A stretch of DNA of 64,000 nucleotides from Novimethylophilus kurashikiensis (GCF_003112435.1 NZ_BDOQ01000002.1:450654-514653); one strand, 5' to 3'. Counted from the stretch's first letter, positions 1-9,562 are shown. Notes: generated from the sequence alone by a model not told the origin. Numbers and translations: made by a program.

Positions 1-1631
1 CCAAGGAAGAACTGGCCCTAGCGCTGGCACGCCATGCCACCAGCAAGATCGCCAGTCTGGAAGACCTGGAGAATGTCGCGAGCCTCGGCTTTCGCGGTGA
101 AGCCTTAGCCAGCGTGGCTTCGGTATCGCGTCTGTCCCTGACCAGCCGTGCACGGGGAGAACGCCACGCGTGGCGTATCGACGCCGACGGAGGTCAGTAT
201 TCGGCCTTGCAACCGGCGGCGCTGGAAGGCGGTTCTATCGTCGAGATGCAGGATTTATATTTCAATACCCCGGCGCGGCGTAAATTCCTGAAAACGGAAG
301 CGACGGAGTTCGGCCACTGCGAAGAAGCTTTCAAACGCGTTGCGCTGTCGCGGCCCGATGTCGGATTTCAGTTGACCCATAACGGCAGCGCTAAATGGCG
401 ATTGCCGTCTTCCGAGGCTTCCAAGCGTATCGGCGCTGTGCTGGGCACCGAATTCGCCGCAGCCGCATTGCCGCTGGACGAGCAGGGCGGCGCGCTGCGC
501 TTGTGGGGCATGGCGGCCAAACCGACGTTTTCGCGCATGGGGCGCGACGCCCAGTATGTGTACGTCAACGGCCGTTTTGTCCGAGACAAGTTGATCGCCC
601 ACGCTATTCGCCAGGCTTACCAGGATGTGCTGCATCACGAGCGTCATCCGGCCTTTGTCTTGTTCCTTGAGATCGATCCGGCACTGGTCGATGCAAACGT
701 ACATCCGACCAAGACCGAGGTACGTTTCCGCGACGGCCAAGCCGTGCACCGATTCATTTTCCACTCGTTGCATAAGGCGCTTGCCACGACTGCCGGCACG
801 GCGACCACGGCTGCACCGTTGATCGTTGCCGAGACTGCATCCGCACCACCGACCCCGGCCTTCCAGGCCCAGCCTTATCCGACCTACCAGCCGCAAATTC
901 CGCTGCGCGCCGGTGAGGGGCAGAATTTTTACGAGACGCTATTCGGGCGCAGCACGCCCTTGCCGACAGGGACATCAGAAGGTGCAACTTTCGCGGATAT
1001 TGCAGTAGCCCAGGCAGTTCAATCGATTTCACAGGAATTGCCGCAGGATTTCCCACTCGGCTTTGCTATTGCCCAACTTCATGGCGTCTACGTCCTGGCC
1101 CAAAACAAACAGGGGCTGATCGTCGTGGACATGCACGCCGCTCATGAACGCATCATGTACGAAAAGCTCAAGACAGCGCTGGATGCCGAGGCCATTGCTA
1201 CCCAGCCGCTGCTCTTGCCATTGAGTTTTCATGCGGATCGTCTGGAAGTCGCCACTGCGGAAGAGCAGGGCGAAGTGCTGGCCGATTTGGGATTCGAAAT
1301 CGCCGTGCTCTCGCCCACGACCTTGGCCGTGCGTTCGATCCCCGCCATCCTGGCCGATTCTGACGCTGTGGCGCTGGCGCGGGATGTGTTGCGAGATGTC
1401 CGTGAATACGGCGGCAGTCGAGTGTTGACCGAACGCCGTAACGAACTCCTCGCCACTATGGCTTGCCACTCCGCCGTACGTGCCAACCGCTCGCTGACGA
1501 TCACCGAGATGAACGCCTTGCTGCGCGATATGGAGGCGACGGAACGATCGGAGCAATGCAATCACGGGCGCCCCACCTGGTTTCATCTGTCGATGGCAGA
1601 CCTCGACAAAATGTTCATGCGTGGGCAATAA
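1..1631 (+). CDS. mutL: DNA mismatch repair protein MutL, 5' end outside the window
   Basis: MutL is the GHKL ATPase that links MutS mismatch recognition to strand incision. The reading frame is open from base 3, so the gene is cut by the window edge. The first visible residues carry the family motifs HATSKI and GFRGEALAS (ATP-lid region, GHKL motif III). The transducer domain follows, with YVNGRFVRDK and DANVHPTKTEVRF. A Pro/Ala/Thr-rich linker (about 790-1000) leads to the C-terminal dimerisation domain, which contains QNKQGLIVVDMHAAHERI. The conserved C-terminal CNHGRPT motif is present. The GTG at 114 is internal to the protein and not a start. Only the N-terminal ATP-binding motif I is missing, so the gene is presumably intact outside the window. 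Confidence 0.97.
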   Translation, partial: KEELALALARHATSKIASLEDLENVASLGFRGEALASVASVSRLSLTSRARGERHAWRIDADGGQYSALQPAALEGGSIVEMQDLYFNTPARRKFLKTEATEFGHCEEAFKRVALSRPDVGFQLTHNGSAKWRLPSSEASKRIGAVLGTEFAAAALPLDEQGGALRLWGMAAKPTFSRMGRDAQYVYVNGRFVRDKLIAHAIRQAYQDVLHHERHPAFVLFLEIDPALVDANVHPTKTEVRFRDGQAVHRFIFHSLHKALATTAGTATTAAPLIVAETASAPPTPAFQAQPYPTYQPQIPLRAGEGQNFYETLFGRSTPLPTGTSEGATFADIAVAQAVQSISQELPQDFPLGFAIAQLHGVYVLAQNKQGLIVVDMHAAHERIMYEKLKTALDAEAIATQPLLLPLSFHADRLEVATAEEQGEVLADLGFEIAVLSPTTLAVRSIPAILADSDAVALARDVLRDVREYGGSRVLTERRNELLATMACHSAVRANRSLTITEMNALLRDMEATERSEQCNHGRPTWFHLSMADLDKMFMRGQ

Positions 1632-1702
1632 GCCAGCTTTGCCGGCCGTGTCGGCTAAGCGTCATATCAACTGACAATCAATCGTGACCGCATCATAAGC
1701 GC

Positions 1703-2977
1703 ATGAACAATCACTCTCCCGTATCCACCCTACGCATCGCCTTCGCCAGTTTCATCGGTACGGCCATCGAGTTTTACGACTTCTACATCTATGGCATGGC
1801 CGCAGCCCTAGTCATCGGCCCGGTGTTTTTCCCCAAGGGCGATACTGCCGCGCAGGCGCTCAACGCCTTCCTGACGTTCGGCATCGCTTTTCTGGCGCGA
1901 CCGCTCGGCGCGCTGGTGTTCGGCCACTTCGGCGACCGCATCGGCCGCAAGGCGACATTGGTAGCCTCGCTGCTGGTGATGGGCGTCTCGACGACGTTGA
2001 TCGGATTTCTGCCAGGATACGATGCCATCGGCTCCGTGGCGCCCGTCCTTCTTTGCTTGCTGCGATTCGGCCAAGGTATCGGCCTGGGAGGTGAGTGGGG
2101 TGGCGCGGCGCTCCTGGCGACGGAAAACGCACCCAAGGCCCGACGCGGATGGTTCGGCATGTTTCCGCAACTTGGCCCACCGGCTGGCTTTCTCTGCGCG
2201 ACGGGAAGTTTCCTGCTGCTGGCATGGGGGCTGGATGACACAGAATTTCGTGCCTGGGGTTGGCGTATCCCGTTTATCGCCAGCGCATTGTTGGTTATGG
2301 TCGGTTTGTACGTACGGCTGAAACTTGCCGAAACACCGGTATTCGCCCAAGCCCTGGCGCGTCATGAAAATGTGGCCGTGCCGGCAATGGAAATGCTAAG
2401 AAAGCACGCCGCGCCGATGTCACTTGGTGCCTTGGCGATGGTGGTGTGCTATGCGCTGTTTTATATCTCGACAGTGTTTTCGTTGAGCTACGGCACCGGC
2501 ACGCTGCATATTCCGCGTCCGCATTTCCTCGGCATGCTCTGTGTTGCCGTCGTATTCATGGCAGCTGCCACGCCGTTAGCCGCCTGGGCGGGAGACCGTT
2601 TCGGACGTCGTTCGGTCTTATTGGCGGCGGGTTTTGCCGCGCTGCTATCCGGATTCGCCTTGGCGCCCATGCTGGGCAGCGGCGATTACGTGCAGATCAC
2701 GGCGTTCCTGTCGCTGGAGCTTTTTCTCATGGGAGCGACCTTTGCGCCAATGGGCGCCTTGCTGCCGGAATTGTTCCCCCCGCAGGTGCGCTACACCGGG
2801 GCGGGCGCCGCTTATAATCTGGGTGGCATTCTGGGCGCATCCTTTGCACCGTACATCGCGCAGCAACTCGTCGCACAAGGAGGTTTGGCCTGGGTCGGCG
2901 GCTACGTTTCCGCCGCCGCCGCGATCAGCCTGCTTGCCGTCGCCCTGATGCGTGAGACGCGCGACCAGGCTTTCTGA
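1703..2977 (+). CDS. MFS transporter, metabolite:H+ symporter (MHS) type
   Basis: A 424-residue inner-membrane permease with about 12 hydrophobic segments. The opening FASFIGTAIEFYDFYIYG is typical of the metabolite:H+ symporter branch (ProP, KgtP, ShiA and YhjE relatives). The loop 2-3 signature GHFGDRIGRK and its repeat after TM8, AGDRFGRRS, mark the major facilitator fold. RFGQGIGLGGEWGGA is the conserved TM4 region of this branch. The substrate cannot be read from sequence; organic acids or betaines are the usual ones. The gene follows mutL after 71 bases with no obvious ribosome-binding site, and its 3' end lies 3 bases from the stop of the convergent chemoreceptor gene. Confidence 0.88.
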   Translation: MNNHSPVSTLRIAFASFIGTAIEFYDFYIYGMAAALVIGPVFFPKGDTAAQALNAFLTFGIAFLARPLGALVFGHFGDRIGRKATLVASLLVMGVSTTLIGFLPGYDAIGSVAPVLLCLLRFGQGIGLGGEWGGAALLATENAPKARRGWFGMFPQLGPPAGFLCATGSFLLLAWGLDDTEFRAWGWRIPFIASALLVMVGLYVRLKLAETPVFAQALARHENVAVPAMEMLRKHAAPMSLGALAMVVCYALFYISTVFSLSYGTGTLHIPRPHFLGMLCVAVVFMAAATPLAAWAGDRFGRRSVLLAAGFAALLSGFALAPMLGSGDYVQITAFLSLELFLMGATFAPMGALLPELFPPQVRYTGAGAAYNLGGILGASFAPYIAQQLVAQGGLAWVGGYVSAAAAISLLAVALMRETRDQAF

Positions 2978-2980
2978 CGA

Positions 2981-4606
2981 TCAGGTACGAAACCCATCCG
3001 ATGCCTGCTTGAGGCTGACCGCCAAGGCTTCGAGACGTGCTGCGGCGGAAGCGACTTCGGACACGGCTGCGCTGTTTTCCTCAGTCATTTGCGCGATGCG
3101 TTCCACATTCTGCGCAATGCTGCTGCTCGCGATCTTCTGCTCCTTGAGTGCCGACGAGATATCCGCTACGACATAAACCACTTGTTCCGAGCTCTCGCTG
3201 ATCTGATGCATGGACGTACCTGCTCGCGTCGCCAGGGCAACCCCTTCGGTAACGCGCTCATGGCCTTTTTGCATGCTGAGCGAGGCTTCTTCGGTATGCG
3301 CCTGCACGGAGCTAATGACAGCAGTAATTTCCTGTGCCGAGGCCGTCGTGCGCTCGGCCAGCTTGCGAACTTCGTCGGCGACGACAGCAAATCCACGACC
3401 TTGCTCCCCGGCACGCGCCGCCTCGATGGCCGCATTCAACGCCAGTAGATTGGTCTGATCGGCAACTTCGCTGATGACGCCGGCGATTTTGTCGATTTGC
3501 TGGGCTTGGCCACCCAACGATTCCATTTGCTGCACTGTGTGGCCCACGGCTTGAGCTATGCGAGTCATTTCAGCGGCTGCATGGTGTACCTCCTGCCCGC
3601 CCTGGATCGAGAGCTGGCCGGATTCGACAACTTTTTGCTCAGCAGCCAACGCGTTATCGGACACGCGTTCGATACTTACCGTCAGTTCTTCCACCGCAGC
3701 CGCAACCGAAGCCGTAGCCTCGCTTTGCTGTTCCGAACTACTTGCAACCTGATGAGAAGCTGCTGCCAATTGGCTGGCGGCCTGGGATACCTCCTGCACG
3801 TTTTCGTCTATTTTTCCAATCATGTCGACCAAATGACGGCGCATATTGCGGATAGCCATCAACAATTGACCGGCTTCATTAGTGCCGATGACTTCGACGT
3901 CACGTGAAAGATCGCCGTTGGCGATCCGCTTGGCTGCGTCGCCGGCAATGTTGAGCGGTTGATTGATGGTTCTGATGATCATGGTACTCAGCACCAGCCC
4001 CAAGCCGACCGCGAGCAGCAGCATAACGATCGTCACGTTGCGCGTCAGCAAGTAAGCCTGCTGGGATGCGCCGAACCCTTTGTTTGCGCGATCAAGTTGC
4101 AGTTCCACCAAATCGGAAATCTTGCCTGAAACGGGATCGATAGCTGGGTAGAGTCGGGATGTCGTGAACTCCGCAAGCGACGTTTCGTCGTGCGCGGCCA
4201 GTATCCGTTTTAGCTCGTCCACCGCCTGATCGGCGACTTTAATGCTTGCGGAAGTATCGGAAGCCAATGCCTTTTCTTGTGGGTCCATATATGTACCCAT
4301 GTAAGCATTCCAGTTTTCCTTGACCTTGGCTTCGGCCTCATCCACGTTCTTGATGGCTGCATCCCAGTCGATATTGCGATTTCTTGTCTTATGAGACGTA
4401 TCGACAATATTGACGGCGTACATGTCCGCAACCACCTTGAGCTGTTTCAAGGGAACCACGCGGTCGTTGTAGACCGAGGCGAATGCCTCATTGGAGGAGT
4501 GCAGTCGAAACAGACCGGATAATCCGATGAACAGCATGAGCAACAACAGCAAGCCGGATAACGCATACAATTGCGTCTTGATCGAAACATTAAAGAGGAT
4601 TCTCAT
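2981..4606 (-). CDS. Methyl-accepting chemotaxis protein with 4-helix-bundle sensor
   Basis: A 541-residue transmembrane chemoreceptor that would signal through CheA/CheW. TM1 lies at about residues 10-30. A periplasmic helical sensor of about 160 residues (4HB_MCP type) follows, then TM2 at about 191-211 ([19 protein letters not shown]). The HAMP linker includes [20 protein letters not shown], and a long cytoplasmic signalling hairpin ends the protein. The conserved tip is present ([20 protein letters not shown], then [18 protein letters not shown]). There is no C-terminal CheR-binding pentapeptide; the protein ends SDGFRT. A GAGGGA ribosome-binding site precedes the ATG. The ligand is unknown. 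The gene is convergent with the MFS gene and divergent from miaA. Confidence 0.95.
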   Translation of the reverse strand: MRILFNVSIKTQLYALSGLLLLLMLFIGLSGLFRLHSSNEAFASVYNDRVVPLKQLKVVADMYAVNIVDTSHKTRNRNIDWDAAIKNVDEAEAKVKENWNAYMGTYMDPQEKALASDTSASIKVADQAVDELKRILAAHDETSLAEFTTSRLYPAIDPVSGKISDLVELQLDRANKGFGASQQAYLLTRNVTIVMLLLAVGLGLVLSTMIIRTINQPLNIAGDAAKRIANGDLSRDVEVIGTNEAGQLLMAIRNMRRHLVDMIGKIDENVQEVSQAASQLAAASHQVASSSEQQSEATASVAAAVEELTVSIERVSDNALAAEQKVVESGQLSIQGGQEVHHAAAEMTRIAQAVGHTVQQMESLGGQAQQIDKIAGVISEVADQTNLLALNAAIEAARAGEQGRGFAVVADEVRKLAERTTASAQEITAVISSVQAHTEEASLSMQKGHERVTEGVALATRAGTSMHQISESSEQVVYVVADISSALKEQKIASSSIAQNVERIAQMTEENSAAVSEVASAAARLEALAVSLKQASDGFRT

Positions 4607-4739
4607 ATTCTTGGTCCCTCGAAGACTTCATTTTCTGATTTCTTGTTATTGGGCCGGAAGTATAAGGAATTCCCTACAAAATCGCATCATTTTGGTGCGT
4701 CAATTCGCACAAATTAAGTGCTAATCCCACTGCAGTACT

Positions 4740-5702
4740 ATGACTCTTTCGTTACGGATGCCATCTTCAACCTTACCCCCAGCCATTTTCCTCATGGGCC
4801 CCACAGCCAGCGGTAAAACCGCCGCGGCCGTGGAACTTGCGCAGCAGATGCCGGTGGAACTGATCAGCGTGGACTCGGCGCTGGTCTACCGCGACATGAA
4901 TATCGGCACGGCCAAGCCGGATGCCGCAACCTTGCAGCAGGCACCTCATCACCTCATCGATATCATCGATCCCACGGAAGCTTATTCCGCGGCTCAATTC
5001 CGCACGGATGCTTTACATTTGATGGGGGAGGCCACGGCACGGGGCAGGATTCCCATGCTTGTAGGCGGCACCATGTTGTATTTCAACGCGCTGCAGCACG
5101 GCTTGAGCCAATTGCCGCAAGCCGATCCTGAATTACGCGAAGAGTTGATTGCTCGCGCCGAAAAAATCGGCTGGCCGGCCATGCACGAGGAATTGCAACG
5201 CATCGATCCTGAAACCGCGGCGCGACTACAACCCAACGATGCTCAGCGCATCGAAAGGGCGCTCGAAATCTTCCTGATAACAAGGCGACCGATGTCGGCT
5301 TTGCTGCGCGAAGATAAAACCGACCGTTTTCCTTATCGCTTGCTCAAAATCGCATTACTGCCATCCGACCGCGCTGTGTTGCACCAGCGTATCGCCCAAC
5401 GCTTCGACCTGATGTTGGAGGAGGGGCTGATCACCGAAGTGAAAGCATTGCGCGAAAGCTACGATCTGAACCCGAATATGCCGTCCATGCGATGCGTGGG
5501 TTATCGCCAAGCCTGGGAATACCTTGAAAGGGAAATCAGTCACGCAGAACTACGCGAGAAAGGAATCGCGGCGACGCGCCAACTGGCTAAACGTCAAATG
5601 ACCTGGCTGCGAGGAATGCAAGATACGCAACACATGGACTGTCTAAATGCCAATTACGTAGAGTGTCTAATACATAACATTAGACAGTTCGCGCTGTGGT
5701 AA
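4740..5702 (+). CDS. miaA: tRNA dimethylallyltransferase
   Basis: MiaA transfers dimethylallyl from DMAPP to A37 of tRNAs that read UNN codons. The 320-residue protein has the P-loop GPTASGKT at about residues 20-27, the catalytic-site segment [20 protein letters not shown], the HHLIDIIDP motif and [16 protein letters not shown]. The terminal [13 protein letters not shown] is the family's tRNA-binding end. The last 20 or so codons (5638-5702) are AT-rich and carry three copies of a TGTCTAA box that continues into the following intergenic region, so the gene's 3' end appears to double as control DNA for the next gene. In many betaproteobacteria miaA directly follows mutL; here two genes lie between them. 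Confidence 0.97.
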   Translation: MTLSLRMPSSTLPPAIFLMGPTASGKTAAAVELAQQMPVELISVDSALVYRDMNIGTAKPDAATLQQAPHHLIDIIDPTEAYSAAQFRTDALHLMGEATARGRIPMLVGGTMLYFNALQHGLSQLPQADPELREELIARAEKIGWPAMHEELQRIDPETAARLQPNDAQRIERALEIFLITRRPMSALLREDKTDRFPYRLLKIALLPSDRAVLHQRIAQRFDLMLEEGLITEVKALRESYDLNPNMPSMRCVGYRQAWEYLEREISHAELREKGIAATRQLAKRQMTWLRGMQDTQHMDCLNANYVECLIHNIRQFALW

Positions 5703-5838
5703 GGAATAACTTCTGGCCTGTTGTAGGATTGCAACACCCAGTTGTAGGATAAATGCTACATTCCGCTTGACTTGGACAGTTTATTAATTCAGACTGGAAC
5801 TGTCTAAACAAGTTAAAGCAGTTGTTTAAACTGTCTAA
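5638..5838. promoter_or_regulatory. Cluster of six AACTGTCTAA-type boxes upstream of the cyclase gene
   Basis: Six related boxes are visible. Forward copies lie at 5638-5646 (ACTGTCTAA), 5664-5670 (TGTCTAA), 5798-5807 and 5829-5838 (both AACTGTCTAA). Inverted copies lie at 5680-5689 (TTAGACAGTT) and 5773-5781 (TGGACAGTT). The 5773 and 5798 copies form an inverted pair GACAGTT-N16-AACTGTC, and the last copy lies within CAGTTGTTTAAACTG (5819-5833) just before the start codon. The cluster looks like an operator array. The downstream protein begins with a helix-turn-helix, so autoregulation is a reasonable inference. Confidence 0.55.
5720..5760. promoter_or_regulatory. Direct repeat GTTGTAGGAT x2 with an inverted CTACA
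   Basis: The 10-mer GTTGTAGGAT occurs at 5720-5729 and again at 5741-5750, 21 bases apart (two helical turns). CTACA at 5756-5760 makes an inverted partner for the second copy. The same core forms a palindrome in front of the EAL-GGDEF gene (9644-9658), and one copy lies upstream of the chemoreceptor (4673-4679, minus strand). It is probably a protein-binding site; the protein is unknown. Confidence 0.4.
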
Positions 5839-5843
5839 ATATT

Positions 5844-7331
5844 GTGTTGACCAGTCTGGACATTATCAAAGCCACCGGCATATCGCGCGCCACGCTCAAT
5901 AACTATATTGCGTTGGGTTTGCTGCCGCGTCCCGTTGTCGCCAGCCCAGGCGACGATGCCCAGACCCGAGCCCGTCAAATCGGCCATTTCCCGGAGAACA
6001 CCCTTAGCCGTATCGAACGCATCAAACAACTGAAAAAAGATGGTGTCGCCATGCACGACATCGCGCACCAACTCCAACTGGAAGGATTCGAAATGTCGCA
6101 AAACCAAGCCATCGAAACACCTCAGTCTCAGTCAAAAGCTGCCGAAGTACGTTCCTTACCCGAAACCGGCCCCTTGCGCCTCACCATCGACCAAGTGCCT
6201 TATCCCGCCTACATGGTCAACTACAATCTGGAGATCAACTGGTACAACGAAGAAGCTCGCGCCATGCTGCTGAGTAACTTCGACAAGCTGCCTGCGGATA
6301 CCAAGGAACGTAGCGTGCTGGAATTCTTCAATCGCGGCAGCTACGGTAGCCAACTGCAAAACCGCGAGGCGTTTGCCCAACTGCACATGCAGATGGGCCG
6401 CGAGCGTGTGGCTTCGGTGCTTGGGAACGCATCGCTGGGGGTGACGGGGACCTTGGCCGGGGTGAACGGCGCCAGTTCCAGTCCGATTGCCGAACTGCCT
6501 TTGCAACTCAAGGGCACTGATGGCAAGGACGAGTATTACCGAGTTTACGCATCCTATTTTCGTGAAGGGATTTTAGTGATTTTTGCCCACGAAGGCGCAG
6601 GGGCGAATGGCTTGTTGGGGCTGCTGGAACGCCGCGACGAAGTCATCCGCAACCTACTAAAAAGACGCCTGCCGGTATTAACCGATGTTGCGGTCATGGT
6701 GGCCGATTTACAGAATTCCGTTCGCATCTGTTCCGAGCTTCCGCCCGAGGAGTATTTCGAACTGATCAATCAGATCTGGGCCACCATGGATCCGATTTTC
6801 CGCCGTTATTACGGCACGCATGGAAAGCATGTCGGCGACGGCATGGTGTATTACTTCTTCCCGCAGCCGGACTGCAATTACATCGTCAATGCCTTGAATT
6901 GCGCGTTGGAGATGCGCGAGGCCATGCGCCGCATCAGCAAGGAATGGCAACTGCGCAAGAACTGGCTCAACGAGCTGTTCCTCAACACCGGGCTTAACGA
7001 AGGTCATGAGTGGCTGGGCGTGTTCCATGCCGAAACCAAGGTCGAGTTCACGGTACTGGGCGACACCATCAATCATGCCGCACGTTTGTCAGACTTCGCC
7101 CGTCACGGTTCGATCTGGGCCACCAAGAATTTGTTGGGCAAGCTGTCGGTGGAAGAGCGCAGCAAGGTCAGGTTCGGCATCAAGCGCCAGGATCGCGACG
7201 GCCGCGAAGTCTTCGTCAACGCCTCGTATTCCAGGCTTTCCGAATTGATCGACCTGACTTCGCCGCGCTATGAAAAGCTGGTGGATATCGCCGCATTGGC
7301 GATTACCGAAATCGTGGAAGTGGGTGAGTAG
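5844..7331 (+). CDS. Adenylate cyclase (class III) with N-terminal MerR-like DNA-binding domain
   Basis: A 495-residue predicted cytoplasmic protein. Residues 1-65 read as a MerR-like helix-turn-helix (LTSLDIIKATGISRATLNNY). A PAS-like segment follows near residues 110-230 (PYPAYMVNYNLEINWYNEEA). The C-terminal 200 residues are a class III nucleotide cyclase. The two metal-binding aspartates lie in VMVADLQNSV and GKHVGDGMVYYF. The Lys/Asp pair expected for ATP specificity is in KVEFTVLGD, and the transition-state Asn and Arg are in TINHAARL, so it should make cAMP. The GTG at 5844 keeps the HTH intact, but no ribosome-binding site is visible and TTG at 5847 is an alternative. The operator-like cluster directly upstream suggests self-control. 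A DNA-binding cyclase could couple transcription to cAMP synthesis. Confidence 0.85.
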   Translation: MLTSLDIIKATGISRATLNNYIALGLLPRPVVASPGDDAQTRARQIGHFPENTLSRIERIKQLKKDGVAMHDIAHQLQLEGFEMSQNQAIETPQSQSKAAEVRSLPETGPLRLTIDQVPYPAYMVNYNLEINWYNEEARAMLLSNFDKLPADTKERSVLEFFNRGSYGSQLQNREAFAQLHMQMGRERVASVLGNASLGVTGTLAGVNGASSSPIAELPLQLKGTDGKDEYYRVYASYFREGILVIFAHEGAGANGLLGLLERRDEVIRNLLKRRLPVLTDVAVMVADLQNSVRICSELPPEEYFELINQIWATMDPIFRRYYGTHGKHVGDGMVYYFFPQPDCNYIVNALNCALEMREAMRRISKEWQLRKNWLNELFLNTGLNEGHEWLGVFHAETKVEFTVLGDTINHAARLSDFARHGSIWATKNLLGKLSVEERSKVRFGIKRQDRDGREVFVNASYSRLSELIDLTSPRYEKLVDIAALAITEIVEVGE

Positions 7332-7354
7332 AAACGGCCAATCGCGAGGCACAA

Positions 7355-7391
7355 AAAAACGGCGAGCCAGGATGTCCGGCTCGCCGTTTTT
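7355..7391. terminator. Bidirectional intrinsic terminator between the cyclase gene and dapC
   Basis: The stem ACGGCGAGCC / GGCTCGCCGT is flanked by A-run and T-run on opposite sides, so it can end transcription of both convergent genes. Confidence 0.9.
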
Positions 7392-7406
7392 GTTTTTACC
7401 GCCGAG

Positions 7407-8585
7407 TTAAAGCGCAGCGATACGTTCTGCGGCTTCCACGCATTCCTCCAGCGAGGCAACCAGGGCGATACGCACAAAACCGGCACCAGGATTCACGCCA
7501 TGCGCTTCGCGGGCCAGGAAACTTCCTGGAAGCACGATGATGTTGCATTCACGATAGAGCTTCTGCGCAAGCTCGGTATCCGAGCCTTGAGTTTTAGCCC
7601 ATAGATAGAAGGCCGCATCCGGCATGTCGACGTCGAGCACGGATTTGAGCATGGGGGTTACGGCCGCAAACTTTTCGCGGTATTGACGACGATTTTCCAG
7701 CACATGGGCTTCATCGCTCCAGGCAGAGGCACTTGCAACCTGCACCGCAGGATTCATGGCGCAGCCGTGATAGGTGCGATACAGCAGGAATTTTTCCAAT
7801 ATCTTGGCGTCGCCAGCGACAAAACCCGATCGCATGCCCGGCACGTTGGAACGCTTGGACAAGCTACTGAACATCACGAGGTTGGTGTAATCGCGGCCCA
7901 GCTTATGTGCGGCCTGAAGCGCGCCTAGCGGCGGGTTCGCCTCATCGAAGTAGATTTCCGAATAGCACTCGTCGGAAGCGATGACAAAGCCGTATTTGTC
8001 GGCCAGTGCAAAAACTTCGCGCCAATCGTCCAGGTTCATGACCTTGCCCGTTGGGTTGCCGGGCGAGCAGACGTACAGCAATTGCGTCCGCTGCCAGACG
8101 GATTCCGGCACACTGGCGTAATCCATGCGGAAATCGTTGTCGGGCAGGGTATTGAGGAAATACGGCTCGGCCCCGGCCAGCAGCGCTGCGCCCTCGTATA
8201 TCTGGTAGAAAGGGTTAGGGCTGACCACGACAGGATTAGCGCGCGTCGGATCGATGACAGCTTGGGCGAAAGCGAATAAAGCCTCACGACTACCGTTGAC
8301 GGGAATGATCTGTTTTTCGATATCGAGCGCCGGAATCCCGTAGCGGCGGACCATCCAGTCCGAAATCGCCTCGCGCAGCGATATGCTGCCCAAGGTCGTC
8401 GGATAGTTGGACAATCCGTCCATCCCGTTGATCAGCGCCTGTTTGATGAATCCCGGCGTCTCGTGCTTGGGCTCGCCGATGGAGAGATTCACCTGACGTA
8501 GCGACGGGTTGGGCGTAATGCCCTGGAACAGATCGCGCAGTTTCTGGAACGGGTAGGGATGCAGCTTGGATAGGTTCGGATTCAT
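7407..8585 (-). CDS. dapC: Succinyldiaminopimelate transaminase, DapC type
   Basis: A 392-residue fold-type I PLP aminotransferase of the lysine/peptidoglycan pathway, converting N-succinyl-2-amino-6-ketopimelate to N-succinyl-LL-diaminopimelate. The N-terminus (MNPNLSKLHPYPFQKLRDL, then VNLSIGEPKHETP) is characteristic of the proteobacterial DapC family. The PLP lysine lies in SLSKRSNVPGMRSGF, the cofactor-contacting Asp/Tyr region in ASDECYSEIYF, and SPGNPTGKV is conserved. A promoter with a perfect TATAAT ends only 6 bases before the ATG and no Shine-Dalgarno sequence is present, so the mRNA may be leaderless. The gene shares a bidirectional terminator with the cyclase gene. Confidence 0.93.
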   Translation of the reverse strand: MNPNLSKLHPYPFQKLRDLFQGITPNPSLRQVNLSIGEPKHETPGFIKQALINGMDGLSNYPTTLGSISLREAISDWMVRRYGIPALDIEKQIIPVNGSREALFAFAQAVIDPTRANPVVVSPNPFYQIYEGAALLAGAEPYFLNTLPDNDFRMDYASVPESVWQRTQLLYVCSPGNPTGKVMNLDDWREVFALADKYGFVIASDECYSEIYFDEANPPLGALQAAHKLGRDYTNLVMFSSLSKRSNVPGMRSGFVAGDAKILEKFLLYRTYHGCAMNPAVQVASASAWSDEAHVLENRRQYREKFAAVTPMLKSVLDVDMPDAAFYLWAKTQGSDTELAQKLYRECNIIVLPGSFLAREAHGVNPGAGFVRIALVASLEECVEAAERIAAL

Positions 8586-8591
8586 CCCTAA

Positions 8592-8620
8592 ATTATAACC
8601 GCTCGCGCACCTAAGGTCAG
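8592..8620 (-). promoter_or_regulatory. Sigma-70-type promoter of dapC
   Basis: On the minus strand CTGACC (8620-8615), a 17-base spacer and TATAAT (8597-8592) match the -35/-10 consensus. The expected start of transcription falls on or next to the dapC ATG (8585), which implies a leaderless or nearly leaderless transcript. Confidence 0.6.
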
Positions 8621-8683
8621 TCTCGGCAGACAGTCACAATCCATGAATTTCGTTCGCAGCGGCTTTTCTGCTAGATTGCCGGC

Positions 8684-9562
8684 ATGTCGAATTTCACCCC
8701 GTCTCAAACCTTTTCCCAGTTCGGTCTCATTTTCGGTGCTGTCGTTTGGGGGCTTATCTGGTATCCCTATCGATTATTGGAAGAAGCCGGCATTACCGGT
8801 ATCCAGTCGAGCCTATTGACCTACGGATTCGCCTTGCTGGCCGGTATCGTCGTATTTGCACGGCATTGGCGCGAAGTGCGCCATATCCCCAAAGAAGCCT
8901 TCTGGATCGCCATCGCCGCAGGCTGGACCAACCTCAGCTATGTGCTTGCGGTGCTCGAAGGCGAAGTCATGCGCGTGCTGCTGCTGTTTTATCTCGCACC
9001 GCTTTGGACGCTGATACTTGCCCGATTCCTGCTGCACGAGAAACCAGGGCGTCCCGGCTACGTGGTGATGCTGCTATCCCTGCTGGGTATGCTGACCATG
9101 CTGTGGCAACCGGGCAGCTGGCCCTTGCCGCAAAACTGGGCGGAATGGATTGCGCTTTCTGCAGGCTTCGGCTTTGCTTCAACGAACGTCATGACGCGCT
9201 GGGCAGGCCATGTATCGTTGCAGGCCAAGTCGTTTGCCGTGTGGATCGGCGTGTTCGTCATTGCCGGCGTTTTCATGTTGGTCCAGCACCCGCATGGGGC
9301 GCTGCCATCCATCAGCTCAATCCATTGGGGCATGATGCTATTGATGGGCTTGGCGCTGGCGGCGACCACGTGGCTGGTCCAGTTGGGCGTGACTAACACG
9401 CCTGCTAACAAAGCCGCAGTGATTTTCATGTTCGAGCTTGTAGTCGCAGCAGTGTCATCCTACTGGCTGGCAGGCGAAGAACTATCACCGCGTGAATGGA
9501 TAGGCGGCCTGATGATCATCGGCGCCGCACTTTATTCGGGCAAGATGGAAGAGAAGAAGTAA
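8684..9562 (+). CDS. EamA/DMT-family permease
   Basis: A 292-residue integral membrane protein with about ten hydrophobic segments arranged as two EamA repeats, the drug/metabolite transporter fold (RhaT/YdcZ relatives). LFYLAPLWTLILARFLLHEK is the typical end of the first repeat. The last segment, MFELVVAAVSSYWLAGEELS followed by EWIGGLMIIGAALYSGK, is the signature end of the second. The substrate is unknown; amino-acid or metabolite efflux is common in this family. It is divergent from dapC with a 98-base spacer and is not obviously in an operon with the next gene, which has its own promoter. Confidence 0.88.
   Translation: MSNFTPSQTFSQFGLIFGAVVWGLIWYPYRLLEEAGITGIQSSLLTYGFALLAGIVVFARHWREVRHIPKEAFWIAIAAGWTNLSYVLAVLEGEVMRVLLLFYLAPLWTLILARFLLHEKPGRPGYVVMLLSLLGMLTMLWQPGSWPLPQNWAEWIALSAGFGFASTNVMTRWAGHVSLQAKSFAVWIGVFVIAGVFMLVQHPHGALPSISSIHWGMMLLMGLALAATTWLVQLGVTNTPANKAAVIFMFELVVAAVSSYWLAGEELSPREWIGGLMIIGAALYSGKMEEKK

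Noticed and set aside
4607..4739. Flagellar sigma-28 promoter for the chemoreceptor
   Set aside because: A GCCCAATAA stretch on the minus strand resembles the -10 element, but no TAAA box is found at the required distance.
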